NCBI RefSeq assembly: GCF_002043095.1
Contig: NZ_MVOC01000027.1
Location: forward strand, 124,001-188,000
Reading direction: 5' to 3'
Source: Mycobacterium sp. AT1
Lineage (GTDB): Bacteria; Actinomycetota; Actinomycetes; Mycobacteriales; Mycobacteriaceae
Length of the DNA: 64,000 nt
Positions 29,213-37,689 of this stretch are shown here, one piece after another (positions within the stretch are counted from its first letter, which is position 1; each line of letters begins with the position of its first letter). The translations under genes and the position numbers were made by a program. Below the pieces are notes generated by a model. That model did no database searches. It was not told the origin of the DNA and was given only the letters and a program-made list of their open reading frames with translations.

Positions 29213-31144
29213 GTGAGCGAGCAAGTCGAACAGAGGGAATTTCAGGCAGAGGCCCGTCAGCTGTTGCAGCTGATGGTGCACTCCATCTACTCCAACAAGG
29301 ATTCGTTCCTGCGGGAGTTGATCTCGAATGCGTCCGACGCGCTGGACAAGCTCCGGCTCGAAGCGTTCCGCAACAAGGACCTCGACGTCGACGTCTCCGA
29401 TCTGCACGTCGAGATCGAAGCCAACGCCGGGGCTGCGGAACGCACGCTGACCATTCGCGACAACGGCATCGGCATGACGCGCGATGAGGTAGTCGACCTG
29501 ATCGGCACCCTCGCCAAGTCCGGGACCGGCGAGCTGCGCAAGAAGCTCGGCGAGGCAAACAAGGCCGCCGACGCCGAGGAGCTCATCGGACAGTTCGGCA
29601 TCGGGTTCTACTCCACGTTCATGGTGGCCGACTCGGTCGTGCTGCTGACCCGCAAGGCGGGCGAGAGTTCGGCCACGCGTTGGGAATCCAGCGGTGACGG
29701 CACCTACACCATCGCCGAAGTGGACGACGCCCCACAGGGCACCTCGGTGACGCTGCACCTCAAGCCCGAGGACGCCGACGACGAGCTGCACGACTACACG
29801 TCCCCGTGGAAGATCCGCGAGCTGGTCAAGAAGTACTCCGACTTCATCTCCTGGGCGATCCGGATGGAGGTCGAGAAGACAGTCCCAGCCCCGGAGGGCG
29901 CTGAAGAAGGCACGGCGCCGACCGTCACGGTAGAAACGGAGACGATCAACTCGCGGACGGCGCTGTGGGCCAAGCCCAAGAGCGAGGTCTCCGACGAGGA
30001 GTACGCCCAGTTCTACAAGCACGTCGCCCACGCCTGGGACGAGCCGCTCGAGGTCATCGCGATGAAGGCCGAGGGCACGTTCGAATACCAGGCGCTGCTG
30101 TTCATCCCCTCGATGGCGCCGTTCGACATCTTGAACGCCGACGGGCACACCGGGATTCAGCTCTACGTCAAGCGCGTGTTCATCATGGGTGACTGTGACG
30201 ACCTGGTGCCGGAGTATCTGCGGTTCGTCAAGGGCGTCGTAGACGCACAGGACATGTCGCTCAACGTGTCTCGCGAGATCTTGCAGCAGGACCGCCAGAT
30301 CAAGGTGATCCGTCGCAGCCTCACCAAGAAGGTGTTGTCCACGATCAAGGACATGCAGGCCAACCGCCCGGAGGACTACCAGACGTTCTGGACGCAATTC
30401 GGCCGGGTCGTCAAGGAGGGGTTGGTCTCCGACGCCGACAACCGCGACGCGCTGCTGCGGCTGTCGTCGTTCGCGACCACCTTCAGTGAGACCGCCCCCA
30501 CCACGCTCGCCGACTACGTGGGGCGGATGAAGGAGGGCCAGGAGCAGATCTACTTCGCGACCGGCGAGTCACGCCAACTCCTCGAGCGTTCGCCACACCT
30601 TGAGGCGTTCAAGGCCAAGGGCTACGAAGTGCTGCTGCTGACCGATCCCGTCGACGAGGTGTGGGTGGGGTCGGTTCCGGAATTCGACGGCAAGGCGCTG
30701 CAATCGGTCGCCAAGGGCGAGGTGGACCTCGGTGCCTCCGGCGACGACGCCGACGAGGCAAAGCACGGCGACTTCGCCGAACTGTTGGCCTGGTTGCAGG
30801 AGACGCTGGCCGAGCACGTCAAGGAGGTGCGGCTCTCCACCCGGCTGACGTCGTCACCGGCGTGCCTCATCACCGACACGTTCGGCATCACCCCGCAACT
30901 GGCGCGCATGTATCGCGCGTCGGGCCAGGAGGTCCCGGTCGGCAAGCGGATCCTCGAGCTCAACCCGGACCACCCGTTGGTCACCGGTCTGCGGGATGCC
31001 CGCGCGGCGACCGAACCCTCCGACAGCCTGGCCGAGACCGCCGAATTGCTCTATGGCACGGCACTTCTCGCCGAAGGTGGTGTGCTGGACGATCCGGCCC
31101 GTTTCGCGGCGCTACTGTCCGACCGGCTGGCGCGGACGGTTTAG
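29213..31144 (+). CDS. htpG: Hsp90-family chaperone HtpG
   Basis: A 643-residue Hsp90, full length. The N-terminal ATPase domain has FLRELISNASDALDKLR, TIRDNGIGMTRDE and GQFGIGFYSTFMVAD. The middle domain includes LFIPSMAPFDI, LYVKRVFIMGDCDDLVPEYLRFVKG and LNVSREILQQD. The C-terminal dimer domain ends ILELNPDHPLV followed by SLAETAELLYGTALLAEGG. Start GTG, leaderless. It refolds client proteins in the cytosol. An SDR gene follows 6 nt after the stop. Confidence 0.97.
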   Translation: MSEQVEQREFQAEARQLLQLMVHSIYSNKDSFLRELISNASDALDKLRLEAFRNKDLDVDVSDLHVEIEANAGAAERTLTIRDNGIGMTRDEVVDLIGTLAKSGTGELRKKLGEANKAADAEELIGQFGIGFYSTFMVADSVVLLTRKAGESSATRWESSGDGTYTIAEVDDAPQGTSVTLHLKPEDADDELHDYTSPWKIRELVKKYSDFISWAIRMEVEKTVPAPEGAEEGTAPTVTVETETINSRTALWAKPKSEVSDEEYAQFYKHVAHAWDEPLEVIAMKAEGTFEYQALLFIPSMAPFDILNADGHTGIQLYVKRVFIMGDCDDLVPEYLRFVKGVVDAQDMSLNVSREILQQDRQIKVIRRSLTKKVLSTIKDMQANRPEDYQTFWTQFGRVVKEGLVSDADNRDALLRLSSFATTFSETAPTTLADYVGRMKEGQEQIYFATGESRQLLERSPHLEAFKAKGYEVLLLTDPVDEVWVGSVPEFDGKALQSVAKGEVDLGASGDDADEAKHGDFAELLAWLQETLAEHVKEVRLSTRLTSSPACLITDTFGITPQLARMYRASGQEVPVGKRILELNPDHPLVTGLRDARAATEPSDSLAETAELLYGTALLAEGGVLDDPARFAALLSDRLARTV

Positions 31145-31150
31145 AAGGTC

Positions 31151-31957
31151 GTGCAGATCGAGGACAGGGTCGCCGTCGTCACGGGTGCCGGTTCGGGGAT
31201 CGGGCGGGAACTCGCCGTCGCCTTCGCTGCGGCGGGCGCCTCCGTGGTGGTGGGTGACCTCGCCGCCGACGGTGCCGAGGAGACGGTCGCGCGGGTCAGG
31301 GCGGCCGGCGGCGCCGCGGTGGCGGTGGTCGGTGACGTCGCCTCCGTCGACGGCGTCGACGCCCTGATCGACCGTGCGCGTGGTGAATTCGGTCCGGTCG
31401 ACGTCTTCGTCGCCAACGCGGGCATCATGGGTCCGCCCGGGCTCGGCGACGACGAACGCGACTGGGACACCGTGGTCGACGTGAACCTGCGCGCCCATGT
31501 GCGGGCGGCGAAGGCGTTGGTGCCCGACTGGGTCGCGCGCGGCGAGGGTTACTTCATCAGCGTTGCCTCGGCGGCGGGCCTGCTGACCCAGCTCGGGGCG
31601 GCGGGGTACTCGGTCACCAAGCACGCGGCGGTGGGTTTCGCCGAGTGGCTCTCGATCACGTACGGCGACAGCGGGATTGGCGTGTCATGCGTGTGCCCGA
31701 TGGGCGTCGACACGCCGTTGTTGAGCGGCATCCTGGACTCCCCCGACCCGGTGGCCAGAATGGCGGGCGCCGCGGTGGCCACCGCAGGAGACGTCATCGG
31801 CCCCGCTCAGGTCGCGGCCATGACGGTCGACGCGGTCCGTGACGGCCGATTCCTGGTGCTGCCGCACCCGGCGGTGCTGGACATGTACCGGCGCAAGGGT
31901 GACGACTACGAGCGCTGGCTCGCGGGCATGCGGCGGTACCAGAGCACCCTCGGCTGA
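31151..31957 (+). CDS. Short-chain dehydrogenase/reductase
   Basis: A 268-residue classical SDR: VAVVTGAGSGIGREL cofactor loop, VANAGIMG, ISVASAAGLLTQLGAAGYSVTKHA with the catalytic S and Y-x3-K, and PMGVDTPLL. An acidic residue after the second strand (VVVGDLAAD) favours NAD. It starts 6 nt after htpG and probably shares its transcript. Substrate unknown. Confidence 0.88.
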   Translation: MQIEDRVAVVTGAGSGIGRELAVAFAAAGASVVVGDLAADGAEETVARVRAAGGAAVAVVGDVASVDGVDALIDRARGEFGPVDVFVANAGIMGPPGLGDDERDWDTVVDVNLRAHVRAAKALVPDWVARGEGYFISVASAAGLLTQLGAAGYSVTKHAAVGFAEWLSITYGDSGIGVSCVCPMGVDTPLLSGILDSPDPVARMAGAAVATAGDVIGPAQVAAMTVDAVRDGRFLVLPHPAVLDMYRRKGDDYERWLAGMRRYQSTLG

Positions 31958-31969
31958 TCGGGTCGCCAC

Positions 31970-32032
31970 TCAGGACTGCAGGTGCTCCAGCAATACCGGG
32001 GTGACGACGGCGTGCACCTCGACCGCGGTCAT
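31970..32032 (-). pseudogene. 20-codon ORF coupled to the CoA-transferase stop, possible remnant of a lost gene
   Basis: An ATG overlaps the CoA-transferase B stop (ATGA) and reads MTAVEVHAVVTPVLLEHLQS before a TGA. The start resembles the N-terminus of 3-oxoadipate enol-lactonase (PcaD), a natural neighbour of pcaIJ, but then loses similarity. It may be the stub of a deleted third operon gene. Evidence is thin. Confidence 0.25.
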
Positions 32033-32709
32033 CGGGTGACCAGCTCGAACTCGACCCTTTCGGACAGCGTCGAGACGGCGATGCCGAAGGTCTCCAGCAC
32101 GACGACTTCGCCTGCGGTGGAGTCGATGTCGAAGGTGGCGACCTCGGTGTACACCCGGCTGACGCAGCGCAGACCGGTCAGCGGATACGTGCACTGCGGA
32201 ACGAGCTTGGCGGTGCCGTCCTTGGCGAACAGGTTCATCATCACGTAGACGCGCTTGGCGCCGATGGCCAGATCCATGGCACCTCCGACGGCGGGGATGG
32301 CGTCGGGGGCTCCGGTGTGCCAGTTCGCGAGATCGCCGTGCTTGCTGACCTGAAAGGCCCCGAGCACGCAGACGTCGAGGTGGCCGCCGCGCATCATCGC
32401 GAAGGAGTCCGCGTGGTGAAAGTACGACGCGCCAAGGGTTTCGGTGACGGGGATCTTGCCCGCGTTGGTCAGATCACCGTCGACGTCGTCGCCGAAGGCC
32501 CGTCCGCCCATTCCGAGCATGCCGTTCTCGGTGTGCAGCACGATGCCGGCCGCGGGGTCGAGGTGCTCGGCGACCGTGGTCGGCTGCCCAATCCCCAAGT
32601 TGACGTACGAGCCGGCCGGGATGCCGCGGGCGACGATCGCGGCAAGCTCATCGCGGTCCAGCGGCCCCCTGTCGAGGTGTTCGACGGTCGATTCGAGGGT
32701 GTGGGTCAT
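32029..32709 (-). CDS. 3-oxoacid/3-oxoadipate CoA-transferase subunit B
   Basis: A 226-residue family I CoA-transferase beta chain. YVNLGIGQPTTVAEHL is the N-terminal signature, and the catalytic glutamate is E61 in HTENGMLGMG. GGHLDVCVLGAFQVSKHGDLANW and CTYPLTG follow as in PcaJ/ScoB. With subunit A it moves CoA from succinyl-CoA to 3-oxoadipate or acetoacetate. The start overlaps the stop of subunit A (ATGA). Sequence alone does not separate PcaIJ from ScoAB. Confidence 0.9.
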   Translation of the reverse strand: MTHTLESTVEHLDRGPLDRDELAAIVARGIPAGSYVNLGIGQPTTVAEHLDPAAGIVLHTENGMLGMGGRAFGDDVDGDLTNAGKIPVTETLGASYFHHADSFAMMRGGHLDVCVLGAFQVSKHGDLANWHTGAPDAIPAVGGAMDLAIGAKRVYVMMNLFAKDGTAKLVPQCTYPLTGLRCVSRVYTEVATFDIDSTAGEVVVLETFGIAVSTLSERVEFELVTR

Positions 32710-33401
32710 GATGCGACCTCCGTGGCGTTGGACAGCGCGGACAGATTCAACACCCGGTCGACGTAGATTCCGGGGGTCACCACCGTCTCCGGATCGATCT
32801 GGCCGGCGTCGACGACACTGGCGACCTCGACGATCACCAGCTCGGCGGCGGTGGCCATTACGGGGCCGAAGTTTCGGGCGGTCTTGCGGTACACCAGGTT
32901 TCCCACGGTGTCGGCCTTCCAGGCGCCGACTAGAGCGACGTCGCCGCGGATCGGATACTCCAGGACGTAGTCGCGGCCGTCGATGGTGCGGGTTTCCTTG
33001 CCCTCGGCCAGCGGCGTACCCACGGCGGTCGGGCAGAAGAACGCCCCGATGCCCGCCCCCGCGGCGCGAAGGCGCTCGGCGAGGTTGCCCTGCGGCACCA
33101 CTTCGAGGTCGACCCTTCCTGCGCGGTACAGCTCGTCGAAGACGTAGGAGTCGGACTGTCGCGGAAACGAGCAGACGACCTTGGCGACCCGCCCGGCGGC
33201 CAGCAGCGCGGCCAGCCCGGTGTCCCCGTTCCCGGCGTTGTTGCTGACGATGGTCAGGTCGGTGGCCCCCTGCTCGATCAGGGCGTCGACGAGGTGGGTG
33301 GGCATTCCGGCCATGCCGAACCCCCCGACCAGAACGGTCGCCCCGTCGGCGATTCCCGCTACGGCGTCGGCGGCATCGGTGTGGATCGTCGTGCGGCTCA
33401 T
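32706..33401 (-). CDS. 3-oxoacid/3-oxoadipate CoA-transferase subunit A
   Basis: A 231-residue alpha chain with the CoA-transferase 1 signature GATVLVGGFGMAGMPTHLVDAL, SNNAGNGDTGLAALL, VVPQGNLAERLRAAGAGIGAFFCPT and the late segment YRKTARNFGPVMATAA. First gene of the minus-strand pair, with 93 nt to a divergent LysR regulator, a classic arrangement for an inducible aromatic or ketone-body catabolic operon. Confidence 0.9.
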   Translation of the reverse strand: MSRTTIHTDAADAVAGIADGATVLVGGFGMAGMPTHLVDALIEQGATDLTIVSNNAGNGDTGLAALLAAGRVAKVVCSFPRQSDSYVFDELYRAGRVDLEVVPQGNLAERLRAAGAGIGAFFCPTAVGTPLAEGKETRTIDGRDYVLEYPIRGDVALVGAWKADTVGNLVYRKTARNFGPVMATAAELVIVEVASVVDAGQIDPETVVTPGIYVDRVLNLSALSNATEVAS

Positions 33402-33439
33402 GGCGTCACCTTGCGCATACCTCGACCATAGGACGGCGA

Positions 33440-33461
33440 ATAGGTATTCTGAAATACTTAT
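33440..33461. promoter_or_regulatory. AT-rich inverted repeat between lysR and the CoA-transferase genes
   Basis: ATAGGTATT (33440-33448) and AATACTTAT (33453-33461) are inverted with one mismatch around CTGA. It lies in the 93-nt divergent region and fits the position and shape of a LysR operator. Confidence 0.5.
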
Positions 33462-33494
33462 ATTGGCGTCATTGATAGGTCAGGAGTTTCAATA

Positions 33495-34379
33495 GTGGAG
33501 CTGCGGCACCTGCGCTATTTCCGGGCGGTCGCCGAAGAACTGCACTTCGGGCGGGCAGCCGAGCGGTTGCACATCGCCCAGCCGCCGCTGTCTCAGCAGA
33601 TCCGGCAGCTGGAGCGCGAACTCGGGGTGAGCCTGTTGACCAGGAGCACTCGCCGGGTGGAGCTGACAAGGGCGGGCGAGGCATACCTCCGGCGGGCGAT
33701 CGCCGTGCTCGACGCCGTCGACGATGCCGGCCACCAGGCGCGCCGCGTTGCACAGGGCCTCGAGGGGCATCTGTCGATTGGTTGCGTCGGTTCGGCGACG
33801 TACTCGGTACTCCCCCGCCTGGTGCGAGCCCTGCGCGAGCAGATGCCACGCGTCGAGATCAGCATTCGCGGGGAAATGCTCGCCCCCGCCCAACTCGACG
33901 CACTGCGCAACCGTGACGTCGACATCGCCCTGCTGCGGCCGCCGGTCGACGATCCCGAGGTGCAGACCGAGTTCGTCCGCCGGGACCGCCTGATCGTCGC
34001 CCTGCCGACGACGCATCCGCTCGCCGGACGGGACACCCTCGACATGGCGGATCTGCGCGACGAGGACTTCATCGCCCATGCCGGGCAGGGCCGCTCGGTG
34101 ATGGGACGGCTCCTGTCGGCAATCTGCGCAGACGCCGGATACGCCCCGCGGATTCGGCAGGAGGTCTCGGAGACGTCGACGCTGGTCACCCTGGTCGCCG
34201 CCGGCCTCGGCGTCGCGGTGGTCCCGGCCCCCACCGCCGACCTCGACGTCGCCGGGGTCACCTACCGGCCACTGGAGCCGGCGACGCTGGGCGTCGACCT
34301 GGTGGCGGCCCATCTGGGGGACGCGGCGCCGCCGGCGGTCGAACGGGCTCTCGTCGTGCTGCGCGGCCTGACGCCGTAG
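33495..34379 (+). CDS. LysR-family transcriptional regulator
   Basis: A 294-residue LTTR. The N-terminal winged helix-turn-helix reads LRHLRYFRAVAEELHFGRAAERLHIAQPPLSQQIRQLE, followed by the linker helix and a two-lobed effector domain starting LSIGCVGSATYSVLPRLV and including GLGVAVVPAP. It resembles CatM/BenM-type regulators. GTG start with CAGGAG upstream. Divergent from the CoA-transferase pair, which it probably controls in response to an aromatic or keto-acid intermediate. Confidence 0.9.
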   Translation: MELRHLRYFRAVAEELHFGRAAERLHIAQPPLSQQIRQLERELGVSLLTRSTRRVELTRAGEAYLRRAIAVLDAVDDAGHQARRVAQGLEGHLSIGCVGSATYSVLPRLVRALREQMPRVEISIRGEMLAPAQLDALRNRDVDIALLRPPVDDPEVQTEFVRRDRLIVALPTTHPLAGRDTLDMADLRDEDFIAHAGQGRSVMGRLLSAICADAGYAPRIRQEVSETSTLVTLVAAGLGVAVVPAPTADLDVAGVTYRPLEPATLGVDLVAAHLGDAAPPAVERALVVLRGLTP

Positions 34380-34402
34380 CGCGCGCCGCCCACCGGCTCG
34401 CT

Positions 34403-35074
34403 CTATGGGGCCGGCTGTGAGGCGGCATAGCGGTCGAGCACTTCGTGGCTCGTCTCACGGATTCGTGCGATGTGGGATTCCTCGACGCCGAGGACTCGCA
34501 AGCATGCGTCAGCGACCTGAGGTGACAAGTCGTCCCGAACTGGTCCCGGCTCGGCATCCCACATGAAAACCAGGGACTCCACCATCCGGAACGGTAGTTC
34601 CGCCGCAGCCCCGCCGATGCCGGTGTCGGCCACCACGCTCCGGCTCAGATTCAGGTAGTGCCATCGCAACCGGTCGTGACCCTCCCAGAACGGGCTCAAA
34701 CCGGGGCTGCGGAGTTCCGGCTGGAGGTACAGGGTGCCGAGGTTCCATCGCCGGTTGAGGAGGCGTCCGCCGTCGAAGACCGCCAACGCGTGCAGATGAT
34801 TCGGCGGAGCCATGCCAAACAGATGTGGGATGAGGCTCAGGGTTGGTGTGACCGTTTGGTTCAGTAAGGCGCAGGCGATGTCTTCCTTGGTCTTGAAGTA
34901 GTTGTACAGCGACGGCTGACGGATTCCGACGGCGTCGGCGATCGCTCTGGTCGACGTTCCCGCATAGCCAAGGACGGTGAATAGTTCCGCGGCGGCGTCC
35001 AGGATGAGATCGCGCGCCCCCGCACCCAGTCGGCGCTGAACCGCTGCTCGCGGCTCACCGGCATTCGCACCCAT
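34403..35074 (-). CDS. TetR-family transcriptional regulator
   Basis: About 223 residues from the ATG at 35074; the frame is open further upstream, with another ATG at 35128 that has GAGG at a wider spacing, so the start is uncertain. The DNA-binding part is ARDLILDAAAELFTVLGYAGTSTRAIADAVGIRQPSLYNYFKTKEDI. The ligand domain has LYLQPELRSPGLSPFWEGHDRLR. It is divergent from an isochorismatase-like gene with a palindrome between and may repress it. Confidence 0.85.
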   Translation of the reverse strand: MGANAGEPRAAVQRRLGAGARDLILDAAAELFTVLGYAGTSTRAIADAVGIRQPSLYNYFKTKEDIACALLNQTVTPTLSLIPHLFGMAPPNHLHALAVFDGGRLLNRRWNLGTLYLQPELRSPGLSPFWEGHDRLRWHYLNLSRSVVADTGIGGAAAELPFRMVESLVFMWDAEPGPVRDDLSPQVADACLRVLGVEESHIARIRETSHEVLDRYAASQPAP

Positions 35075-35172
35075 TGCCTCATCGTGCCCGATGTTCGAGC
35101 CTCTGACCAAGACGACATATCCGGTCATTTGATTGGAACCTCGGAAACCCTCCGTTGATACGGCGCTCAACA

Positions 35173-35185
35173 GTCGTAACACGAC
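35173..35185. promoter_or_regulatory. GTCGT-AAC-ACGAC palindrome between tetR and the isochorismatase gene
   Basis: A 5-bp perfect inverted repeat in the 228-nt divergent region, a possible TetR half-operator pair. The rest of the region has an AT-rich patch at 35205-35235 but no clear -10 box I can defend. Confidence 0.35.
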
Positions 35186-35302
35186 CGACACCCGCAGCGC
35201 GCGAACATCCATAAACTATTGCTCGATAGGAAATTTACAGCCGAGTTCTGGTCACTGGTCGATGCTGCGACGAACACCAGGACGAACATCACGAAAGGCA
35301 AC

Positions 35303-35947
35303 ATGCCGAAGCAACCGCTCATAGTGGGCAATCCGGTCCTCGTCGTGGTCGACATCCAACGAAGTGGGGCCATGCCGGCCGACGAAGTCGGCATCGTCCA
35401 CATGCCGGGTCACGCCGACCGCGTCGCGACCGCCGAACGACTGGTCGCGGCCGCGCGAGTCGCAGGGGTGCCCGTGGTCTTCTTTCAAGAGGTGCACCGG
35501 CCCAACGGCGTCGACTTCGGCCGTGAGCTCGACGGCACCGAGGGCGTGCACTGCGTCGAGGGCCGACCCGGCACCGATCTGGAACCGAGCCTGCAGCCCG
35601 AACCCGGTTACGACGAGTTCCACATCGTGAAGCGGCGCTACTCGGGATTCATCGGGACCGACTTCGATATCGTGTTGCGCGGCCTCAAGGCGTCGACCCT
35701 GATCTTGCTCGGCGGACTGACCGACGTGTGCGTGCACTACACCTTCGCCGACGCCCACCAACGCGACTACTACGTGCGGGTGGTGACCGACTGCGTGGGG
35801 GGATCGTCGACGTACCGCCACGACGCGGCGCTCGACGCCATGGAGTACCTACAGACGGGCGCGATGCGCACCTCCGAGGAGATTCTCGGCGCCTTCGAGC
35901 AGCTGTCCCGGGTCGACGCTCCCGCGCTCGAGGTTGCCGCAAAGTAG
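35303..35947 (+). CDS. Isochorismatase-like cysteine hydrolase
   Basis: A 214-residue protein; the ATG at 35303 has GAAAGG 5 nt upstream, so the open frame before it is ignored. The catalytic triad of the family is visible: aspartate in VLVVVDIQRSG, lysine in HIVKRRYSGF and cysteine in LGGLTDVCVHYTFADAHQRDYY. Such enzymes hydrolyse amides such as nicotinamide, N-carbamoylsarcosine or ureidoacrylate. The nearby regulator and transporter do not settle the substrate. Confidence 0.88.
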   Translation: MPKQPLIVGNPVLVVVDIQRSGAMPADEVGIVHMPGHADRVATAERLVAAARVAGVPVVFFQEVHRPNGVDFGRELDGTEGVHCVEGRPGTDLEPSLQPEPGYDEFHIVKRRYSGFIGTDFDIVLRGLKASTLILLGGLTDVCVHYTFADAHQRDYYVRVVTDCVGGSSTYRHDAALDAMEYLQTGAMRTSEEILGAFEQLSRVDAPALEVAAK

Positions 35948-36033
35948 TCGCTCACGTCCGCGCGTCTGCGCATCCGTTGCCGCCGGGCCTCCCGGTCCGC
36001 CGTGGTACGGCGGCACGCCTTCCCCGAACGGAA

Positions 36034-36059
36034 ACGGCCCCCGCCGAAGCGGGGGCCGT
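36034..36059. terminator. Bidirectional 11-bp hairpin between convergent genes
   Basis: ACGGCCCCCGC and GCGGGGGCCGT with a CGAA tetraloop, midway between the isochorismatase stop and the MFS transporter stop. Confidence 0.7.
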
Positions 36060-36079
36060 GGCCGTCCAACGAGACGCGG

Positions 36080-37426
36080 TCAGGCCGTCGTCCCCGACAG
36101 TTCCGGACGCCGGATCGGTTCGACCTTCTTGATCACGAGTCCGAAGCACAGCGCACCGGCGACGATGATGGCCGCGGTGAGCAGGAGCGGGATCTGGAAC
36201 GAGCCCGTCGCGCCGTAGAGCGCGCCGATCACGATCGGGCTGAGCGCGCTGCCGATGTTGGAGAAGAAGTTCTGGGTGGACCCCAGGGTGGCGACGGTGC
36301 TCGAGTCGACGACGTCGGCAGGCAGGCACCAGATCGAGACGATCGTAAAGGCCGCTGCGGCATAGGAAATCGACATCAGCACCAACGCCTGCCACGCCTC
36401 TGGTGCGACGGCGGCCAAGGCGATGACCGAACACACCATCATGCCGCCGACGAGGCACGTCTTGCGGACCTTGTTCAGCGACCAGCCGCGCGCCAGCAGA
36501 TGGTCGCCGACGATGCCGCCCGCCCAGCTGCCGAGGATGGCGGCCAACGGCGGGATCATGCCGAAGACGCCGAGCTTGAGCAGGTTGAACCCGCGTTCTT
36601 CGACCAGGTACGACGGGAACCAGGTGAGGAAGAACGTGATCATGAAGTTCAGGCAGAAGAAGCCCAGCATCATGCCCCACACCGTGCGCTGTTTGAACAG
36701 GTCGAGGATGGCCATGGGCTTGGCGTCGGGGTGCAGGTTGCCGGAGCTCTGCTCACGGTGACTCTCGTGAATGATCTCCAGTTCCAGTTCGTTGACGCCG
36801 GCCTTGTTCTCGGGCCGCCGGTACCACGCCCACCAGCCGATCGCCCAGAGCACACCGATCGCGCCGGCGAACACGAAGGCTGCCCGCCATCCGAACAACC
36901 CGATGATGAGCGCGATGATCGGCGTCGCGGCGGCGCTGCCGATGCGGGCGCCGCTGTCGTAGACCGAGGTGGCGCGGCCACGCAGCCGCAGGGGGAACCA
37001 CTGGGACACCGTCTTGGCGGCGGCCGGGTAGGCGCCGGCCTCACCGACGCCGAGGCCCAGGCGCAGGCCCATCAGGGCCGCAAAGCTGGAGACACCGGCG
37101 GTGGCAGCGGTGAACAGCGACCACACCAGCACCGACGCACCGAACATCACGCGCTCGCCGAACCGGTCGATGAGCCGGCCTGCGGGGATCTGCATCAGCG
37201 CGTAGCTCCACGAGAAGGCACTGAGGATCAGGCCCTTCTCGGTGGGCGTGAGGTGGAAGTCCTCGGTCATGAACGGAAGGCTGACCGAGATCGCCGAGCG
37301 GTCGATGTAGTTGATGGCGAGGCCGAGCGCGCAGAACACCGCGACGGCCCAGCGCACCTTGGTGGCGCGGCTCGTGCCCGAGGGATCTGGCGGCGTATCC
37401 GATTTCGTAGCCGAACTGCTAGTCAT
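36080..37426 (-). CDS. MFS transporter, anion:cation symporter (ACS) family
   Basis: A 448-residue transporter. The ATG at 37426 has TTGGAG 7-8 nt upstream; in-frame codons before it are ignored. About 12 membrane segments are visible. Motifs: LAINYIDRSAISVSLPFM in segment 1, GRLIDRFGERVMF in the loop between segments 2 and 3, and GLRLGLGVGEAGAYPAAAKTVSQWFPLRLRGRATS, typical of hexuronate, glucarate and tartrate carriers. It is divergent from the DeoR-led sugar operon, suggesting it imports that pathway's substrate, perhaps a sugar acid. Confidence 0.88.
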   Translation of the reverse strand: MTSSSATKSDTPPDPSGTSRATKVRWAVAVFCALGLAINYIDRSAISVSLPFMTEDFHLTPTEKGLILSAFSWSYALMQIPAGRLIDRFGERVMFGASVLVWSLFTAATAGVSSFAALMGLRLGLGVGEAGAYPAAAKTVSQWFPLRLRGRATSVYDSGARIGSAAATPIIALIIGLFGWRAAFVFAGAIGVLWAIGWWAWYRRPENKAGVNELELEIIHESHREQSSGNLHPDAKPMAILDLFKQRTVWGMMLGFFCLNFMITFFLTWFPSYLVEERGFNLLKLGVFGMIPPLAAILGSWAGGIVGDHLLARGWSLNKVRKTCLVGGMMVCSVIALAAVAPEAWQALVLMSISYAAAAFTIVSIWCLPADVVDSSTVATLGSTQNFFSNIGSALSPIVIGALYGATGSFQIPLLLTAAIIVAGALCFGLVIKKVEPIRRPELSGTTA

Positions 37427-37535
37427 CTGTATCTCCAAGGGTGGACTTGTGATCGTTTCGCTCACCGAAGGTGAGAGGCGGACGCTGCGTGGGGCGCCGC
37501 TGTGGTGCGCGACACAATCAGAATCCTCGTTCCAC

Positions 37536-37552
37536 ATGATTGAACCAATCAT
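37536..37552. promoter_or_regulatory. ATGATTG-AAC-CAATCAT operator-like palindrome
   Basis: A perfect 7-bp inverted repeat in the 263-nt region between the MFS transporter and deoR, about 110 nt from the transporter start. Candidate regulator site. Confidence 0.5.
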
Positions 37553-37636
37553 CAAGATTGTCAAGAAGTGATACCCAACACGCTTCTGTGCGCATAGCCG
37601 GTACCTAAATGATCACCGGGAGGCCTTCAGTGATCG

Positions 37637-37648
37637 ATATGCGCATAT
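37637..37648. promoter_or_regulatory. ATATGCGCATAT palindrome near the deoR promoter
   Basis: A perfect 12-bp palindrome about 28 nt upstream of the deoR -10 box, so near its -35 position. The core word TGCGCATA also occurs at about 37589-37596. Likely DeoR operator. Confidence 0.5.
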
Positions 37649-37675
37649 AAGGTTGACGTGCTCACACCGCGCATG

Positions 37676-37681
37676 TAGCGT
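37676..37681 (+). promoter_or_regulatory. -10 box TAGCGT of deoR
   Basis: TANNNT hexamer 8 nt before the GTG at 37690, favouring that start over a TTG at 37681, which overlaps the box. Confidence 0.4.
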
Positions 37682-37689
37682 TGGTCACT

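Noticed and set aside
32029..33401. Naming the CoA-transferase pair pcaIJ outright
   Set aside because: PcaIJ and ScoAB cannot be told apart by eye and no other protocatechuate gene is present in the window.
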